Below the pieces are notes generated by a model. That model was not told the DNA's origin. It made no database searches and saw only the letters and a list, made by a program, of their open reading frames with translations. Of a DNA stretch of 64,000 bases, positions 45,121 to 54,160 are shown one piece after another (positions within the stretch are counted from its first letter, which is position 1; each line of letters opens with the position of its first letter). Made by a program: the position numbers and the translations under genes. The DNA comes from Campylobacter upsaliensis (GTDB lineage Bacteria; Campylobacterota; Campylobacteria; Campylobacterales; Campylobacteraceae): assembly GCF_900637395.1 (NCBI RefSeq), contig NZ_LR134372.1:62001-126000 (forward strand). Direction: 5' to 3'.

Positions 45121-45134
45121 GGAATACTTTTTGC
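45121..45134 (+). promoter_or_regulatory. Sigma-54 promoter of the fliK operon
   Basis: TTGGAATACTTTTTGCT has GG at 45121-45122 and GC at 45133-45134 with ten bases between, the sigma-54 signature. It lies 38 bases before the ATG at 45173. Confidence 0.9.
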
Positions 45135-45172
45135 TTTAGTATCTGCAAGACTTAATTTTGAAAGGATACAAA

Positions 45173-45499
45173 ATGTCAAAACCACTTAACGAAGTGCTTT
45201 TAAGCGAAATTTTTAACGCAGAGTGTGAAGCAAGGGAAAGCGAAACATTAATGCAAGTTCTTAATTTACTAGAAATTTTAAAAAGTGAAAAAAATAATAA
45301 AATGGCACGAATTTCAAGCGAATTAAGCGAACTTTTAGACAATGAGAAAAATTTCAAAAAAATTTCAAAAGCAAAGAATTTGAACGAACTTTTGGATATC
45401 TTAGTTTCTTTACAAAAAGATAAAATGATAAAAGTTTATGAAAATTCTTATTTAGAAAAAAAATTTCCAGCCCTAACAAAGGACAATTTTTTAAAATAA
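45173..45499 (+). CDS. Small protein upstream of fliK (Cj0040-like)
   Basis: A 108-residue, charged, helical cytoplasmic protein starting MSKPLNEVLLSEIFNAECE. It has no signal peptide or membrane segment. The ATG at 45173 follows GAAAGGATACAAA and is preferred over one 15 bases upstream. It is the first gene after a sigma-54 promoter, 14 bases before fliK, the place held by Cj0040 in C. jejuni. Its segment NEKNFKKISKAKNLNELLDI resembles a stretch near the N-terminus of the adjacent FliK (NENNFNALKNANSLGELLNL), so the two may share ancestry. Flagellar function is inferred from the promoter. Confidence 0.78.
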   Translation: MSKPLNEVLLSEIFNAECEARESETLMQVLNLLEILKSEKNNKMARISSELSELLDNEKNFKKISKAKNLNELLDILVSLQKDKMIKVYENSYLEKKFPALTKDNFLK

Positions 45500-45513
45500 A
45501 CTAAGGATTAAAA

Positions 45514-47418
45514 ATGTCAAATTTAGCCCCACAAAGCGAGATTTTAAATCTCGCCCCAAGTAAAACTAGTCAAGCTTCTTTTAGCAAAACGATTAAAAAT
45601 AATCCAAAAGAAGAAAAAGCTGGTGAAAATGAAAGGGAGAGCTTTTTAAATGCTTTACTTGCCTCCATTGAGGAGACAAATGAGCATTTGCCAACGCATA
45701 TGAAGATAAGCGAAAGCGAAATCGTGGGTGAAGTGATGCAAAAATTACAAATCGGCAATTTTGATGAGGGGGATAAAATAAGCGTTTTTGAATCCGCCCC
45801 TCTAATGCAAATTTTATCCGTGCTTGATAAATTAAAAACGGATCTTTCTAATGTAAAATTAGCCAATCTTGCAAATAATAATACCCTTTTACAACTCATC
45901 AAAAATGAAAATAATTTTAATGCTCTTAAAAATGCAAACAGCTTAGGAGAGCTTTTAAATTTGGCTAAAGATATGGGACTTGAGGTTAGGGACATTAAGA
46001 TCGATAGATTGCTTGATTTGAAAGCGACTTTTCCAAATTTAGATAAAAAAGACTTTTTTAAGGGGGCTATTGATAATGTTTTTAAAGAAGTTTTAAATCA
46101 TAAATTAGCCCATATAGAAAAAAGCTTAGATAAAAATTTGCACACGCAAAATAAAACACCTGCAAAAACAAATGAGGCAAATTCCTTGCTTTCTAAAACT
46201 TTGCAAAATTTAGACTTTCTTATCAAAAAAGAGGATAAAACTCATCAGTTTGATAAAGCTAAAAAAGAAAACGATGAGGAGATAGAGCTAAAAACTCCTA
46301 TAAAAACTAATAAAAATGAAATTTTAAACGAAGTTGTAGAAAAATTTTCACAAAAAACTAAAATCAATGAAAAAGAAACGCAAAGCAAAGAAACTTTTAA
46401 ACTTAAAGAAGAAATAAAAGAGCCAAATTTAGAACCTAAAAAAGAGAATTTAAGCACTCAAAAGGAAAATTTGAAGATTCAAAAAGAGAGTTTAAATATT
46501 CAAAAGGAAAATTTTAAGACTCAAAAAGAAGATTTAAGCACTCAAAAGGAAAATTTAAAAACTCAAAAAGAAGATTTAAAAGAGATGACTCATTTGGGCA
46601 AAGAGCCTTTAAATAAACCTGATGAAAATGTCAATTTACAAGAAAAAACTAAATCCCCTCTCAAAGAAGCCGTTTTAAATGCTACTTTAGGTAAAGATAT
46701 AGCAAAAGAGACAATAAAAGAAACGCCCAATGTTAAAGATTTCATACAAAAAGAATTTACACAAAAAGAAACTAGCAAAGAAAATCTTAAAGATGTGAAA
46801 TTAAATCATCTTAGCGAGGGATTAAAAATCACAAGCGAAAATTTAACAAAAGTCGTGCAAAATAAAACGAGTGAAAATCTTTTTAGCGAGCTTTTAAATA
46901 AAGAAACAAATAAAGAATTATTCACTAAAGAAAATGGCGAAAATACCGCCAATACAGAAAAGTCTGGCATAGATGATTTAAATAATCTTGTCAAAGATTT
47001 AAGCAGGGTCAATCAAAATCAAAAAATCATCTCTCCAAAAGAGACCTTACAATACTTTTCTAAAGATTTAAAAGAGGCTATGGAGCAGTATAAAGCGCCT
47101 ATTACCAAACTAAGCATTACGCTTAATCCTTCAAATTTGGGTGAAGTTGAAGTAACTTTAGTGCAAAGAGGAGCAAATCTTCACATTAATTTTAATTCCA
47201 ATCATAATGCGATGAATTTATTTTTACAGCACCAAGCCGAATTTAAAAATTCTCTTGTAAATATGGGTTTTACAGGGCTTGAAATGAATTTTAGCGAGCA
47301 AGGCAAAAGAGAACAGCAGCAAGAAAAGAAAGCAAAATCACATTATTATGAAGAAAATTTTGAAGAAGAAAATAGTCCTAAAATTAATTTAGAACTTGTT
47401 TTAGCAAAATATTTCTAA
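45514..47418 (+). CDS. fliK: Flagellar hook-length control protein FliK
   Basis: Secreted molecular ruler that measures hook length and switches the flagellar export gate to late substrates. The 634-residue protein has a mostly disordered, Lys/Glu/Asn-rich N-terminal part, a block of seven 7-residue repeats (about residues 310-358), and a C-terminal hook-control domain at about 520-610 with LSITLNPSNLGEVEVTLVQR. Low sequence conservation outside the C-terminus is usual. It shares the sigma-54 promoter with the small gene ahead and is followed by a separate sigma-54 promoter for flgD. Confidence 0.92.
   Translation: MSNLAPQSEILNLAPSKTSQASFSKTIKNNPKEEKAGENERESFLNALLASIEETNEHLPTHMKISESEIVGEVMQKLQIGNFDEGDKISVFESAPLMQILSVLDKLKTDLSNVKLANLANNNTLLQLIKNENNFNALKNANSLGELLNLAKDMGLEVRDIKIDRLLDLKATFPNLDKKDFFKGAIDNVFKEVLNHKLAHIEKSLDKNLHTQNKTPAKTNEANSLLSKTLQNLDFLIKKEDKTHQFDKAKKENDEEIELKTPIKTNKNEILNEVVEKFSQKTKINEKETQSKETFKLKEEIKEPNLEPKKENLSTQKENLKIQKESLNIQKENFKTQKEDLSTQKENLKTQKEDLKEMTHLGKEPLNKPDENVNLQEKTKSPLKEAVLNATLGKDIAKETIKETPNVKDFIQKEFTQKETSKENLKDVKLNHLSEGLKITSENLTKVVQNKTSENLFSELLNKETNKELFTKENGENTANTEKSGIDDLNNLVKDLSRVNQNQKIISPKETLQYFSKDLKEAMEQYKAPITKLSITLNPSNLGEVEVTLVQRGANLHINFNSNHNAMNLFLQHQAEFKNSLVNMGFTGLEMNFSEQGKREQQQEKKAKSHYYEENFEEENSPKINLELVLAKYF
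46441..46587 (+). repeat. Seven 21-bp tandem repeats inside fliK
   Basis: Seven imperfect 21-base units encode KENLSTQ, KENLKIQ, KESLNIQ, KENFKTQ, KEDLSTQ, KENLKTQ and KEDLKEM. Because the unit is a multiple of three, copy-number change keeps the frame and only alters the length of FliK. Confidence 0.9.
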
Positions 47419-47421
47419 AGT

Positions 47422-47435
47422 GGAACGATTTTTGC
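47422..47435 (+). promoter_or_regulatory. Sigma-54 promoter of flgD-flgE
   Basis: GTGGAACGATTTTTGCTTTT has GG at 47422-47423 and GC at 47434-47435 with ten bases between. It lies 37 bases upstream of the flgD ATG, just after the fliK stop. Confidence 0.9.
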
Positions 47436-47472
47436 TTTTATTATAGAAAAGACTTTAAATAAGGAGCTTAAA

Positions 47473-48339
47473 ATGACAACGGAATGGAATCCAAATTTAA
47501 ACTGGCAAAATACACAAAGCAAACCAAACGACACCACCCAAAATAATGGAGGAAGTCTAACTCCTAATAATCAAGGCAATCCCGGAGCTGTTTTAGACAA
47601 AGATGCCTTCTTAAAGCTTCTTTTAATAGAAATGCAGCATCAAGATCCAACTGACCCTATGGATAGTGATAAAATGCTTACGCAAACTTCGCAACTAGCA
47701 GCCCTTGAAATGCAACAAAACACTAATAACACTATGCAACAAATGGTCGCGCAAATGGAAAAACTCTCAAACGCTATGGGAACAAGTCAAAGCATAGGTG
47801 CTTTAGGAGCTATCGGTAAAATGGCAACCGTTGCAGATAATAAAATCAAGCTTACAGGATCTAATGAAGTTATCGCCCTTAAGATGTATTTACCAGAAGC
47901 GTCAAATAAAGACGGAATTACCCTAGAAGTCTATGATAAAGATAATAAGCTTGTTTATACGGAAAAAGCGAGCGAGGGCAAGGAAGTTTCAGCAGGACAC
48001 TTTACTATGGAGTGGCCGGGTAGAAATAATGATGGTGTTTATGCAGGGGATGGAGAATATACGGTTAAAATCGTCTATAACAATCAGCAAGGTGAGAAAG
48101 TAACAGCAAGCTATGGAACTTATCCTATCGAGGGTGTAGTGTTTAAAGAAGGGGTTGCCTATGCAAAAATGGCAGGGCAAGAAGTGCCATTTGACGCTTT
48201 AGGGGAGATTACAGATTATAAATTTAGTCTAGGTTCTAATAACTCAAACAATAATACAGGTGGAGATAGCGAAAAGCCAGAAACTGACAGCAAACCAACA
48301 GACCCTAATGCAAAACCCGAAGAAAAACCTAAGGCTTAA
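47473..48339 (+). CDS. flgD: Flagellar hook assembly (capping) protein FlgD
   Basis: Scaffold at the tip of the growing hook that helps FlgE subunits assemble. The conserved N-terminal segment LDKDAFLKLLLIEMQHQDPTDPMDS-type region (residues about 36-58, core FLKLLLIEMQHQDPTDP) and the following LTQTSQLAALEMQ are diagnostic. A FlgD Ig-like/Tudor region with WPGRNNDGVYAGDGEY follows. The C-terminal 40 residues are a Asn/Pro/Lys-rich tail that is longer than in E. coli. It is preceded by AAGGAG and followed by flgE after three bases. Confidence 0.95.
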   Translation: MTTEWNPNLNWQNTQSKPNDTTQNNGGSLTPNNQGNPGAVLDKDAFLKLLLIEMQHQDPTDPMDSDKMLTQTSQLAALEMQQNTNNTMQQMVAQMEKLSNAMGTSQSIGALGAIGKMATVADNKIKLTGSNEVIALKMYLPEASNKDGITLEVYDKDNKLVYTEKASEGKEVSAGHFTMEWPGRNNDGVYAGDGEYTVKIVYNNQQGEKVTASYGTYPIEGVVFKEGVAYAKMAGQEVPFDALGEITDYKFSLGSNNSNNNTGGDSEKPETDSKPTDPNAKPEEKPKA

Positions 48340-48342
48340 GCA

Positions 48343-49980
48343 ATGATGGGTGCATTTTATAATGGAATAAGTGGTGTTAAAACAAATAGTTTTGGTATTG
48401 ACATCAGTGCGAATAATATAGCAAATGTCAATACCACAGGCTTTAAGTATTCTAATGCTGAATTTAAGGACATTTTTTATAGCACTATCACTTCGCAATC
48501 AACTAATCCAGCTCAAGGAGGATATGGCTCAACGCAAGCTTCTTCAAAACTAGTTTTTGAACAAGGCTCTCCTGTGGCAAGTGAGGGGGAATTTGATGTG
48601 GCTTTACAAGGAAAGGGCTTTTTTGGTGTTTTGGGTGCGGATGATATGCCTTATTACACTAGAAATGGGGCTTTTAAACGCGATGCAAATGGGCATTTGG
48701 TAGATTCTTATGGAAATTTTGTGTTAGGCACGATGAATCCAGCCTTTCAGGGTATAACATATAGCGATAGAGTAGCGGGACTTATGGGCGATTACTTAAA
48801 CACAGGAACACCCATTAATAATGGCTTTACGGTAAATTCTAATGACAAATTTACTTTAGGCACCACAGGCTCACAAGGGGCTTTACAAGTGCCTATAAAT
48901 ATGTATCTTCCTCCAAAAGTTACGCAAAATGTGCAGTGGAAGGGAAATTTAAATACCAACACAAAAACTGAAGTTGTAACCATCGATTTAAATCCTAACA
49001 ATTTTAAAGTGGAAAAAACACCAGATGGAAAATTTAAAGTCAGCGGAAGTGTAAGTAAAAATGAGGTTTTTAGTGCTAAGGAAAATGATAGAATTTTGCT
49101 TAATTTCATCGATAAAAATGGCGTTAAACAAAGCTTTGAAGCGACTTTGGATAAGGATTTAAATTTTGTTAGTAAAGAGCTTGACTTAAAGGGTTTAGAT
49201 ACCGACTCTATCAAGCTTGAATCCGCACAAATTAGCACGGAACAGCAAAAGGCAAATAAGGACATTTTAGAAGCACCTATTTATAACGCTGATGGGAGCA
49301 AAAGCACACTAAGACTGACTTTAGAGAGAATTTTGCCTCAAGTGGGCGATACTATGGTATATAAAGTAAGCGCACAAATTTACAATGCTAAAGGCGAAGC
49401 AGTAGGAGAGCCAACTGAAGGAAGTATGACCTTTAATCAACACGGAGCCTTATTAAGCAATGACATTAAAAGCGTTAATAACCCTGAAGGAGGAACGATT
49501 AACATTGATCTAGGAACGCCTTATGACCCTAATATAGCAGGAAGTGGTTATAGTGGAATTTATGTTCAAGCGGGAAAAGAAAAAAATGTCATCACAAGAC
49601 ACGATGGCATAGCGGAAGGATTTTTCGACCAATACAGAATAGGCGATGGAGGTGAGTTAATCGCTCAATTTAGCAATGGACAAACCGCAATAGTCGGCAA
49701 AATCGCCCTTTATAATTTCATCAATGAGCAAGGCTTAATGGCTATGGGAGATAATATCTTCGCGGCTACAGGAAATAGTGGCGAGGCAAGTTTTATAATG
49801 AAAGACGGAGAAATTGTCAATACTGCTAAATTTAAAGGAGGCTTTTTAGAGCAGTCTAATGTCAATTTAAGTATGGAGCTTTCTAATCTTATCGTTACAC
49901 AAAGGGCTTTTGATGCAAGCTCTAAAAGCATCACTACAAGCGATCAAATGATACAAAAAGCCATTAATATGAAAAAATAA
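48343..49980 (+). CDS. flgE: Flagellar hook protein FlgE
   Basis: Building block of the curved hook that joins basal body and filament. The N-terminal flagellar rod signature is clear (YNGISGVKTNSFGIDISANN, ANVNTTGFK), with the middle FlgE D2 region and the C-terminal segment SNVNLSMELSNLIVTQRAFDASSK typical of hook/rod proteins. At 545 residues it is larger than the E. coli protein (402), as in other Campylobacter. It is cotranscribed with flgD from the sigma-54 promoter and ends at a strong terminator. Two adjacent ATG codons start the gene; the first is used here. Confidence 0.95.
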   Translation: MMGAFYNGISGVKTNSFGIDISANNIANVNTTGFKYSNAEFKDIFYSTITSQSTNPAQGGYGSTQASSKLVFEQGSPVASEGEFDVALQGKGFFGVLGADDMPYYTRNGAFKRDANGHLVDSYGNFVLGTMNPAFQGITYSDRVAGLMGDYLNTGTPINNGFTVNSNDKFTLGTTGSQGALQVPINMYLPPKVTQNVQWKGNLNTNTKTEVVTIDLNPNNFKVEKTPDGKFKVSGSVSKNEVFSAKENDRILLNFIDKNGVKQSFEATLDKDLNFVSKELDLKGLDTDSIKLESAQISTEQQKANKDILEAPIYNADGSKSTLRLTLERILPQVGDTMVYKVSAQIYNAKGEAVGEPTEGSMTFNQHGALLSNDIKSVNNPEGGTINIDLGTPYDPNIAGSGYSGIYVQAGKEKNVITRHDGIAEGFFDQYRIGDGGELIAQFSNGQTAIVGKIALYNFINEQGLMAMGDNIFAATGNSGEASFIMKDGEIVNTAKFKGGFLEQSNVNLSMELSNLIVTQRAFDASSKSITTSDQMIQKAINMKK

Positions 49981-50000
49981 GTCCTAAAATAGGACTTATT
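49976..50000 (+). terminator. Terminator of the flgDE operon
   Basis: AATAAGTCCTA (49976-49986) and TAGGACTTATT (49990-50000) form an 11-bp perfect stem with an AAA loop, directly at the flgE stop codon. Confidence 0.8.
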
Positions 50001-50027
50001 GACACATAAAATCTTTTGTACTATAAT
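49999..50027 (+). promoter_or_regulatory. Full-consensus sigma-70 promoter of rrc
   Basis: TTGACA (49999-50004), a 17-base spacer, and TATAAT (50022-50027) exactly match the E. coli consensus. The -35 box overlaps the last bases of the flgE terminator stem. Transcription should start about 42 bases before the rrc ATG. Confidence 0.8.
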
Positions 50028-50076
50028 TTTTCGATTCTCAAAAAAGAATTAAAATGAAAATCAAAAAGGATACAAA

Positions 50077-50724
50077 ATGAGACAATACGAAACTTATCGA
50101 TGTCAAAAATGTGGCAATGAGGTTGAGGTGCAAAATGTAGGTGGTGGAACTTTGACTTGCTGTAATGAGCCTATGCAGTGCATTACGAAAGATTTAACTG
50201 CCATAAATTTAATGAAAGCTTTCGCAGGTGAGTCAATGGCAAGAAACAAATATGATCTTTTTGCCGATATCGCCGAAGAAGAAGGCTGGCACGCTGTGGC
50301 AAGGCATTTTAGAGAAGCTGCGGAAAATGAAAAATGGCACGCTAGAGCGGAATTTAAGGCTTATCACGAATTAGTCGATGGTAAGGCTTTAGACATCACG
50401 ACTAAAAATCTCGTTTGTGCGGCTGAAGGGGAAAATTACGAGCATACTATAATGTATCCTAATTTTGCAAAAATCGCAGAAGATGAGGGTAAGAAGGCTA
50501 TCGCTAGGCTTTTTACAGCCATAGGTAAAGTGGAGATAGAGCACGAAAGGGAGTATTTAGCCCTTAAAAAAATGCTTGAAGAAGAGGAATTTTTTAATAG
50601 TGAAGTTGAAGAATTGTGGGTTTGCGAAGTGTGCGGACATATTCATCGTGGCAAAAAAGCTCCAGCAGCCTGTCCTTTATGTAAAGCGCCAAAAGAGTAT
50701 TTTAAAAGAGAATTTTTAGGCTAA
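50077..50724 (+). CDS. rrc: Desulforubrerythrin (Rrc), oxidative stress protein
   Basis: Cytoplasmic non-haem iron protein that reduces hydrogen peroxide. Three parts are visible in 215 residues: an N-terminal desulforedoxin-like centre (YRCQKCGNE, TCCNEPMQC), a four-helix diiron domain at about residues 45-170 with AGESMARNKY, EEEGWHAVARHF and VEIEHEREY carrying the ligands, and a C-terminal rubredoxin centre (CEVCGHIHRG, CPLCKAP). This fusion was described in C. jejuni as Rrc. Ribosome site AAAGGATAC is typical. The consensus promoter upstream suggests high expression. It overlaps rnhB by one base. Confidence 0.95.
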   Translation: MRQYETYRCQKCGNEVEVQNVGGGTLTCCNEPMQCITKDLTAINLMKAFAGESMARNKYDLFADIAEEEGWHAVARHFREAAENEKWHARAEFKAYHELVDGKALDITTKNLVCAAEGENYEHTIMYPNFAKIAEDEGKKAIARLFTAIGKVEIEHEREYLALKKMLEEEEFFNSEVEELWVCEVCGHIHRGKKAPAACPLCKAPKEYFKREFLG

Positions 50725-51248
50725 TGCTTGTTGGTATCGATGAGGCGGGGCGAGGAGCTTTAGCTGGACCTTTATTTATGGCGGCTTGTGAGCTTTTAAA
50801 GCCCCTTAATGAGCTTAAAGATTCCAAAAAATTAAGTGAAAAAAAGCGTGAAAAACTTTATGAAGAGATTATTTTAAACTCAAACTATCTAATCCTCGCC
50901 TTTTCAAACGCCCAAATTGACACGCTAGGACTTAGCAAATGTCTGCAAAGAGGACTTGAAATCATTCATTTGCATTTTGAAAAGCAAAGAAAAATTTTTG
51001 ACGGCAATACAAATTACGGTGTTTTAGGTGTAGAAAATTTAATCAAGGCTGATAGCCTTATCGCCGAAGTAAGTGCGGCTAGCATTTTAGCTAAGGTTAG
51101 CAGAGATAAGGTGATGCAATTTTTAGCCTTAAAATACCCACAATATGGCTTTGAAATTCATAAAGCCTACGGCACAAAAGCACATAGAGAAAGCATAGCA
51201 AAATACGGAGCTTGTAAGCTTCACCGCTTAAGCTTTAAACTCACATAA
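50724..51248 (+). CDS. rnhB: Ribonuclease HII
   Basis: Removes RNA from RNA-DNA hybrids and misincorporated ribonucleotides. The type 2 RNase H signature GIDEAGRGALAGPLF at residues 3-17 holds the first catalytic residues; DSKKLSEKKR follows, and a later aspartate lies in LIKADSLIAEVSAASILAKV. At 174 residues it is shorter than many RnhB proteins (about 190-200) but has all catalytic motifs. Its ATG overlaps the rrc stop (TAATG). It converges with the next gene with an eight-base overlap. Confidence 0.95.
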   Translation: MLVGIDEAGRGALAGPLFMAACELLKPLNELKDSKKLSEKKREKLYEEIILNSNYLILAFSNAQIDTLGLSKCLQRGLEIIHLHFEKQRKIFDGNTNYGVLGVENLIKADSLIAEVSAASILAKVSRDKVMQFLALKYPQYGFEIHKAYGTKAHRESIAKYGACKLHRLSFKLT

Positions 51249-51897
51249 AGCCCTTAAATCCCATAAAAGCAAGATAAATTCCATACCCTACTATCAAAAT
51301 GGACGAAAGAGCTGAAAAAAGGCGGCTAAAACGCTCTTTAATATAATTTGAAACATAAGTGAAAAAAAGTAAAGTGGGCAAGGTAGAAAGCCCGAAAATA
51401 AGCATAATGAAAGCAGATTTTAATAAATTTGACTGACTTAAAGCGCTAGCTAAGAAAAAATAAACCAAACCACAAGGCACAAAGCCATTACAAAAACCTA
51501 AAATCAAAGCACCATTAAAGCCTTTAAAATGAAGAGCTTTTTTAGCAAGTTTTGAGAAAAAAAGCTCCCACAAAATATTTCTTTCTAAAAAATTTAAAAT
51601 CTGTCCTTTGAAAAATAAGGCTAAACCCAAAATACTCACAAAAATACCCAAAACAAAAAAACTAAAACTTTGAATTTTTGCATTAAAAGCAAGTAAAGAG
51701 CCAAATATACCGCATAAAATTCCAAGTAAAACATAAGCAAAAATACGCGATAAATGATAAGATAAATTTAATAAAAAAGGATTTTTAGCCTTGGAGCTTA
51801 TCTTTAAAAAAGCGAGATTAAATCCCCCGCACATCGCATAGCAATGGCTAAAACTTGACAAAAATGCTATGGATATAATGCTAATAATTTCACTCAA
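51241..51897 (-). CDS. SafE/UreH-domain membrane protein (possible copper or sulfite transporter)
   Basis: A 218-residue six-helix membrane protein of the DsbD_2/UreH type. Two conserved half-motifs are visible: SHCYAMCGGFNLAF at about residues 17-30 and GFCNGFVPCGLVYFFLASAL at about 133-152, each with cysteines inside the membrane. Such proteins are annotated as sulfite exporters, urease accessory proteins or, in cbb3-oxidase organisms, copper-delivery proteins. The paired cysteines suit a metal or thiol role. It overlaps carA by four bases; that neighbour gives no functional hint. Confidence 0.82.
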   Translation of the reverse strand: MSEIISIISIAFLSSFSHCYAMCGGFNLAFLKISSKAKNPFLLNLSYHLSRIFAYVLLGILCGIFGSLLAFNAKIQSFSFFVLGIFVSILGLALFFKGQILNFLERNILWELFFSKLAKKALHFKGFNGALILGFCNGFVPCGLVYFFLASALSQSNLLKSAFIMLIFGLSTLPTLLFFTYVSNYIKERFSRLFSALSSILIVGYGIYLAFMGFKGFM

Positions 51898-53006
51898 AGT
51901 AAATTCGCAAATTCTTTAAAAATATATTTACTCTCATGAGGACCTGAGGAGCTTTCTGGGTGATGCTGCACGGAAATAATGGGATAGTCTTTATATCTCA
52001 CGCCCTCGACATTATCGCCAAATAAATTTCTATGCGTAATAAAAGCGACCTCACAAAGCTCTTCTGGGACATTGTAGTTATGATTTTGAGCGGTAATTTC
52101 GACTTTTTTATTTTCTAAATTAATCACGGGGTGATTTGCTCCGTGCTGACCGAATTTCATCTTATAAGTTTCATAACCAAAGGCATTGCTTAAAAGCTGA
52201 TGTCCCAAACAAATGCCAAGCATAGGCACTTTAGCTTCGGCTAATTTTTTAATTTCGGCAATTTCATCTTTTAAAATTTTAGGCTCCCCCGGACCATTTG
52301 AAAGAAAAACGCCGTGAATTTCACCCTTTTTAAAAAGAGTGATTAATTCTTGTGCTTTCACATTGTAAGGGAAAACTTCGACAGCCAAATTTGCATCCAC
52401 AAGTTCGTTTAAAATATTTCTTTTGACACCATAATCAATTACGGCGATTTTTTTCTTTGCTTTTTTAGGCTCATTATAAGTTTTGCCGTTCCATACGCCT
52501 TGCTCGTGCTTATAGGGCTTTTTAGTCGAAACTTCTTTGACAAAATTCACCTCATCGATCTTTTTACTTGCCAAAAGCTTTTCTTTAAGCTCCTCTTTAT
52601 TTGAAATTTCTGTCGAAACAATGGCTCTTAAATTTCCGCTATCTCGTATGAGTTTAACCAAAAAACGCGTATCTATATCACAAATTCCTATTTTTTGATG
52701 CTTTTTAAGATAAGTATCTAAACTTTCCTTTGCTCTATAATTAGAAAAAGTGGAGCTAAACTCACGCACGAAAATTCCACTCGCAAAAATATCCTTGCTC
52801 TCGTCATCGTCCTCATTTGTGCCGACTATGCCGATTTCTGGCATAGAAAAGACGATGAATTGCCCTGCATAAGAAGGGTCTGAAATGATTTCTTGATAAC
52901 CACTCATCGAGGTATTAAAAACAAGCTCTCCCAAAAAGGTCCCCTCACAGCCAAAAGCCCTAGCACTTAAAAAGACATCGTTTTCTAAATAAATATAAGC
53001 CTTCAA
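51894..53006 (-). CDS. carA: Carbamoyl-phosphate synthase small subunit
   Basis: Glutamine amidotransferase that supplies ammonia to CarB for carbamoyl phosphate, the precursor of arginine and pyrimidines. The 370-residue protein has the N-terminal CPSase domain (LVFNTSMSGYQEIISDPSYAG) and the class I amidotransferase domain with the nucleophile in MLGICLGHQLL and the catalytic His-Glu in VQHHPESSSGP. It overlaps the DUF507 gene by four bases, as in C. jejuni. Confidence 0.97.
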   Translation of the reverse strand: MKAYIYLENDVFLSARAFGCEGTFLGELVFNTSMSGYQEIISDPSYAGQFIVFSMPEIGIVGTNEDDDESKDIFASGIFVREFSSTFSNYRAKESLDTYLKKHQKIGICDIDTRFLVKLIRDSGNLRAIVSTEISNKEELKEKLLASKKIDEVNFVKEVSTKKPYKHEQGVWNGKTYNEPKKAKKKIAVIDYGVKRNILNELVDANLAVEVFPYNVKAQELITLFKKGEIHGVFLSNGPGEPKILKDEIAEIKKLAEAKVPMLGICLGHQLLSNAFGYETYKMKFGQHGANHPVINLENKKVEITAQNHNYNVPEELCEVAFITHRNLFGDNVEGVRYKDYPIISVQHHPESSSGPHESKYIFKEFANLL

Positions 53007-53554
53007 AACATACCCTTTTTTCTAAGCTCTTCTTGGTAAAGCTTTTCAAAGATAAGCTCATATTCTTCACTTCCTGGCACGGGCTTATTTTTATAATTAC
53101 TAATCTTATCATAAACATCATCTTCGATTGTTTCATAAATTTTTAAATAATCTTCAATGCTTGAAAAAATGAGATTTTTTACTCTATTTTCACTCACAAT
53201 GAAATTAATATAATCATTTTCAACAAGTGCATTTAAAATTTGATGAGAAAGGCGACTGTGTCTTTCCTCTTTATCTAAAATCACATCATATTCAGCAGCC
53301 AACTTTCGCTTCACAAGCCAAAACATATTTTTTCTATCAACCTGCATAAGTTCCATTTCATCTTCTTGCTTTTCAAGCAATTCTCTCGCTCTTTCGTCTA
53401 ATTTTTTTTCTTTATTTAAATCCTCTTCTAAAATATTTTTTACGCATAAATTTAATTTTTCCAACTGGTCTTTAATCTCTATAAAAGAAGAATGGCTAAT
53501 ATCAAGCATAATTTTATTTGCTATATAGGGGATATGTGGGAATTTAATACGCAT
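53003..53554 (-). CDS. DUF507 family protein
   Basis: A 183-residue soluble protein rich in charged helices, starting MRIKFPHIPYIANKI. The layout and the segment ELMQVDRKNMFWLVKRKLA are typical of DUF507, a family conserved in Campylobacterota next to carA and of unknown function. It overlaps carA by four bases. Nothing in the sequence suggests an enzyme active site. Confidence 0.85.
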   Translation of the reverse strand: MRIKFPHIPYIANKIMLDISHSSFIEIKDQLEKLNLCVKNILEEDLNKEKKLDERARELLEKQEDEMELMQVDRKNMFWLVKRKLAAEYDVILDKEERHSRLSHQILNALVENDYINFIVSENRVKNLIFSSIEDYLKIYETIEDDVYDKISNYKNKPVPGSEEYELIFEKLYQEELRKKGMF

Positions 53555-53619
53555 TTTTAAACCTTTATTTTTAATTTGAAATGATAGCTTATTTTCGGTA
53601 AAAAATGGTAATAAAAGCC

Positions 53620-54160
53620 TTAATTACTCGCGTTATTTTCCGTAGTATTGTCGCTTTTATCTTCTTCTTTTTTGTCTAAGTTTTGAAGTAGTAAAGTTAG
53701 CTCACTAGCCTTTTGTGGGTCCATTTTAGAAAGTATGCCTGAAATTTTTCTAGACTCTAAAGAAAGCATTATTTTACTAGCCTCTTCAGCGTCCATTTGA
53801 CTTAAAACATCTGCCACAGCCGTATCTTTCATTTGAGAATAAATTTCTTTAATGCGACCCTCTGTTTTATTATTGATAGAATTTAAAATTTCCTCATTTT
53901 GCTTTAAAAGCCTTTCATTTTCCTCTCTTAAGCTTTCAATCTTAGCTAAAGTCGCATTGACCTCGGCTTCTTTTTGATTTAAGGCATTCATTTTTTCTTT
54001 TTGTAAGCTTTCAAAAGAAGCTTTAAAAGCCTCTAAAGCTTGTCTAGCTTCATCAAATTCGCGTGTTTGAATTTCTAGCTCTCCCTTTCTTGATTCAAAA
54101 TATTGCTGACAATCCTCCGCAAAAACAACTCCAAAAAATAGTGCTAAAATTACAATTTTT

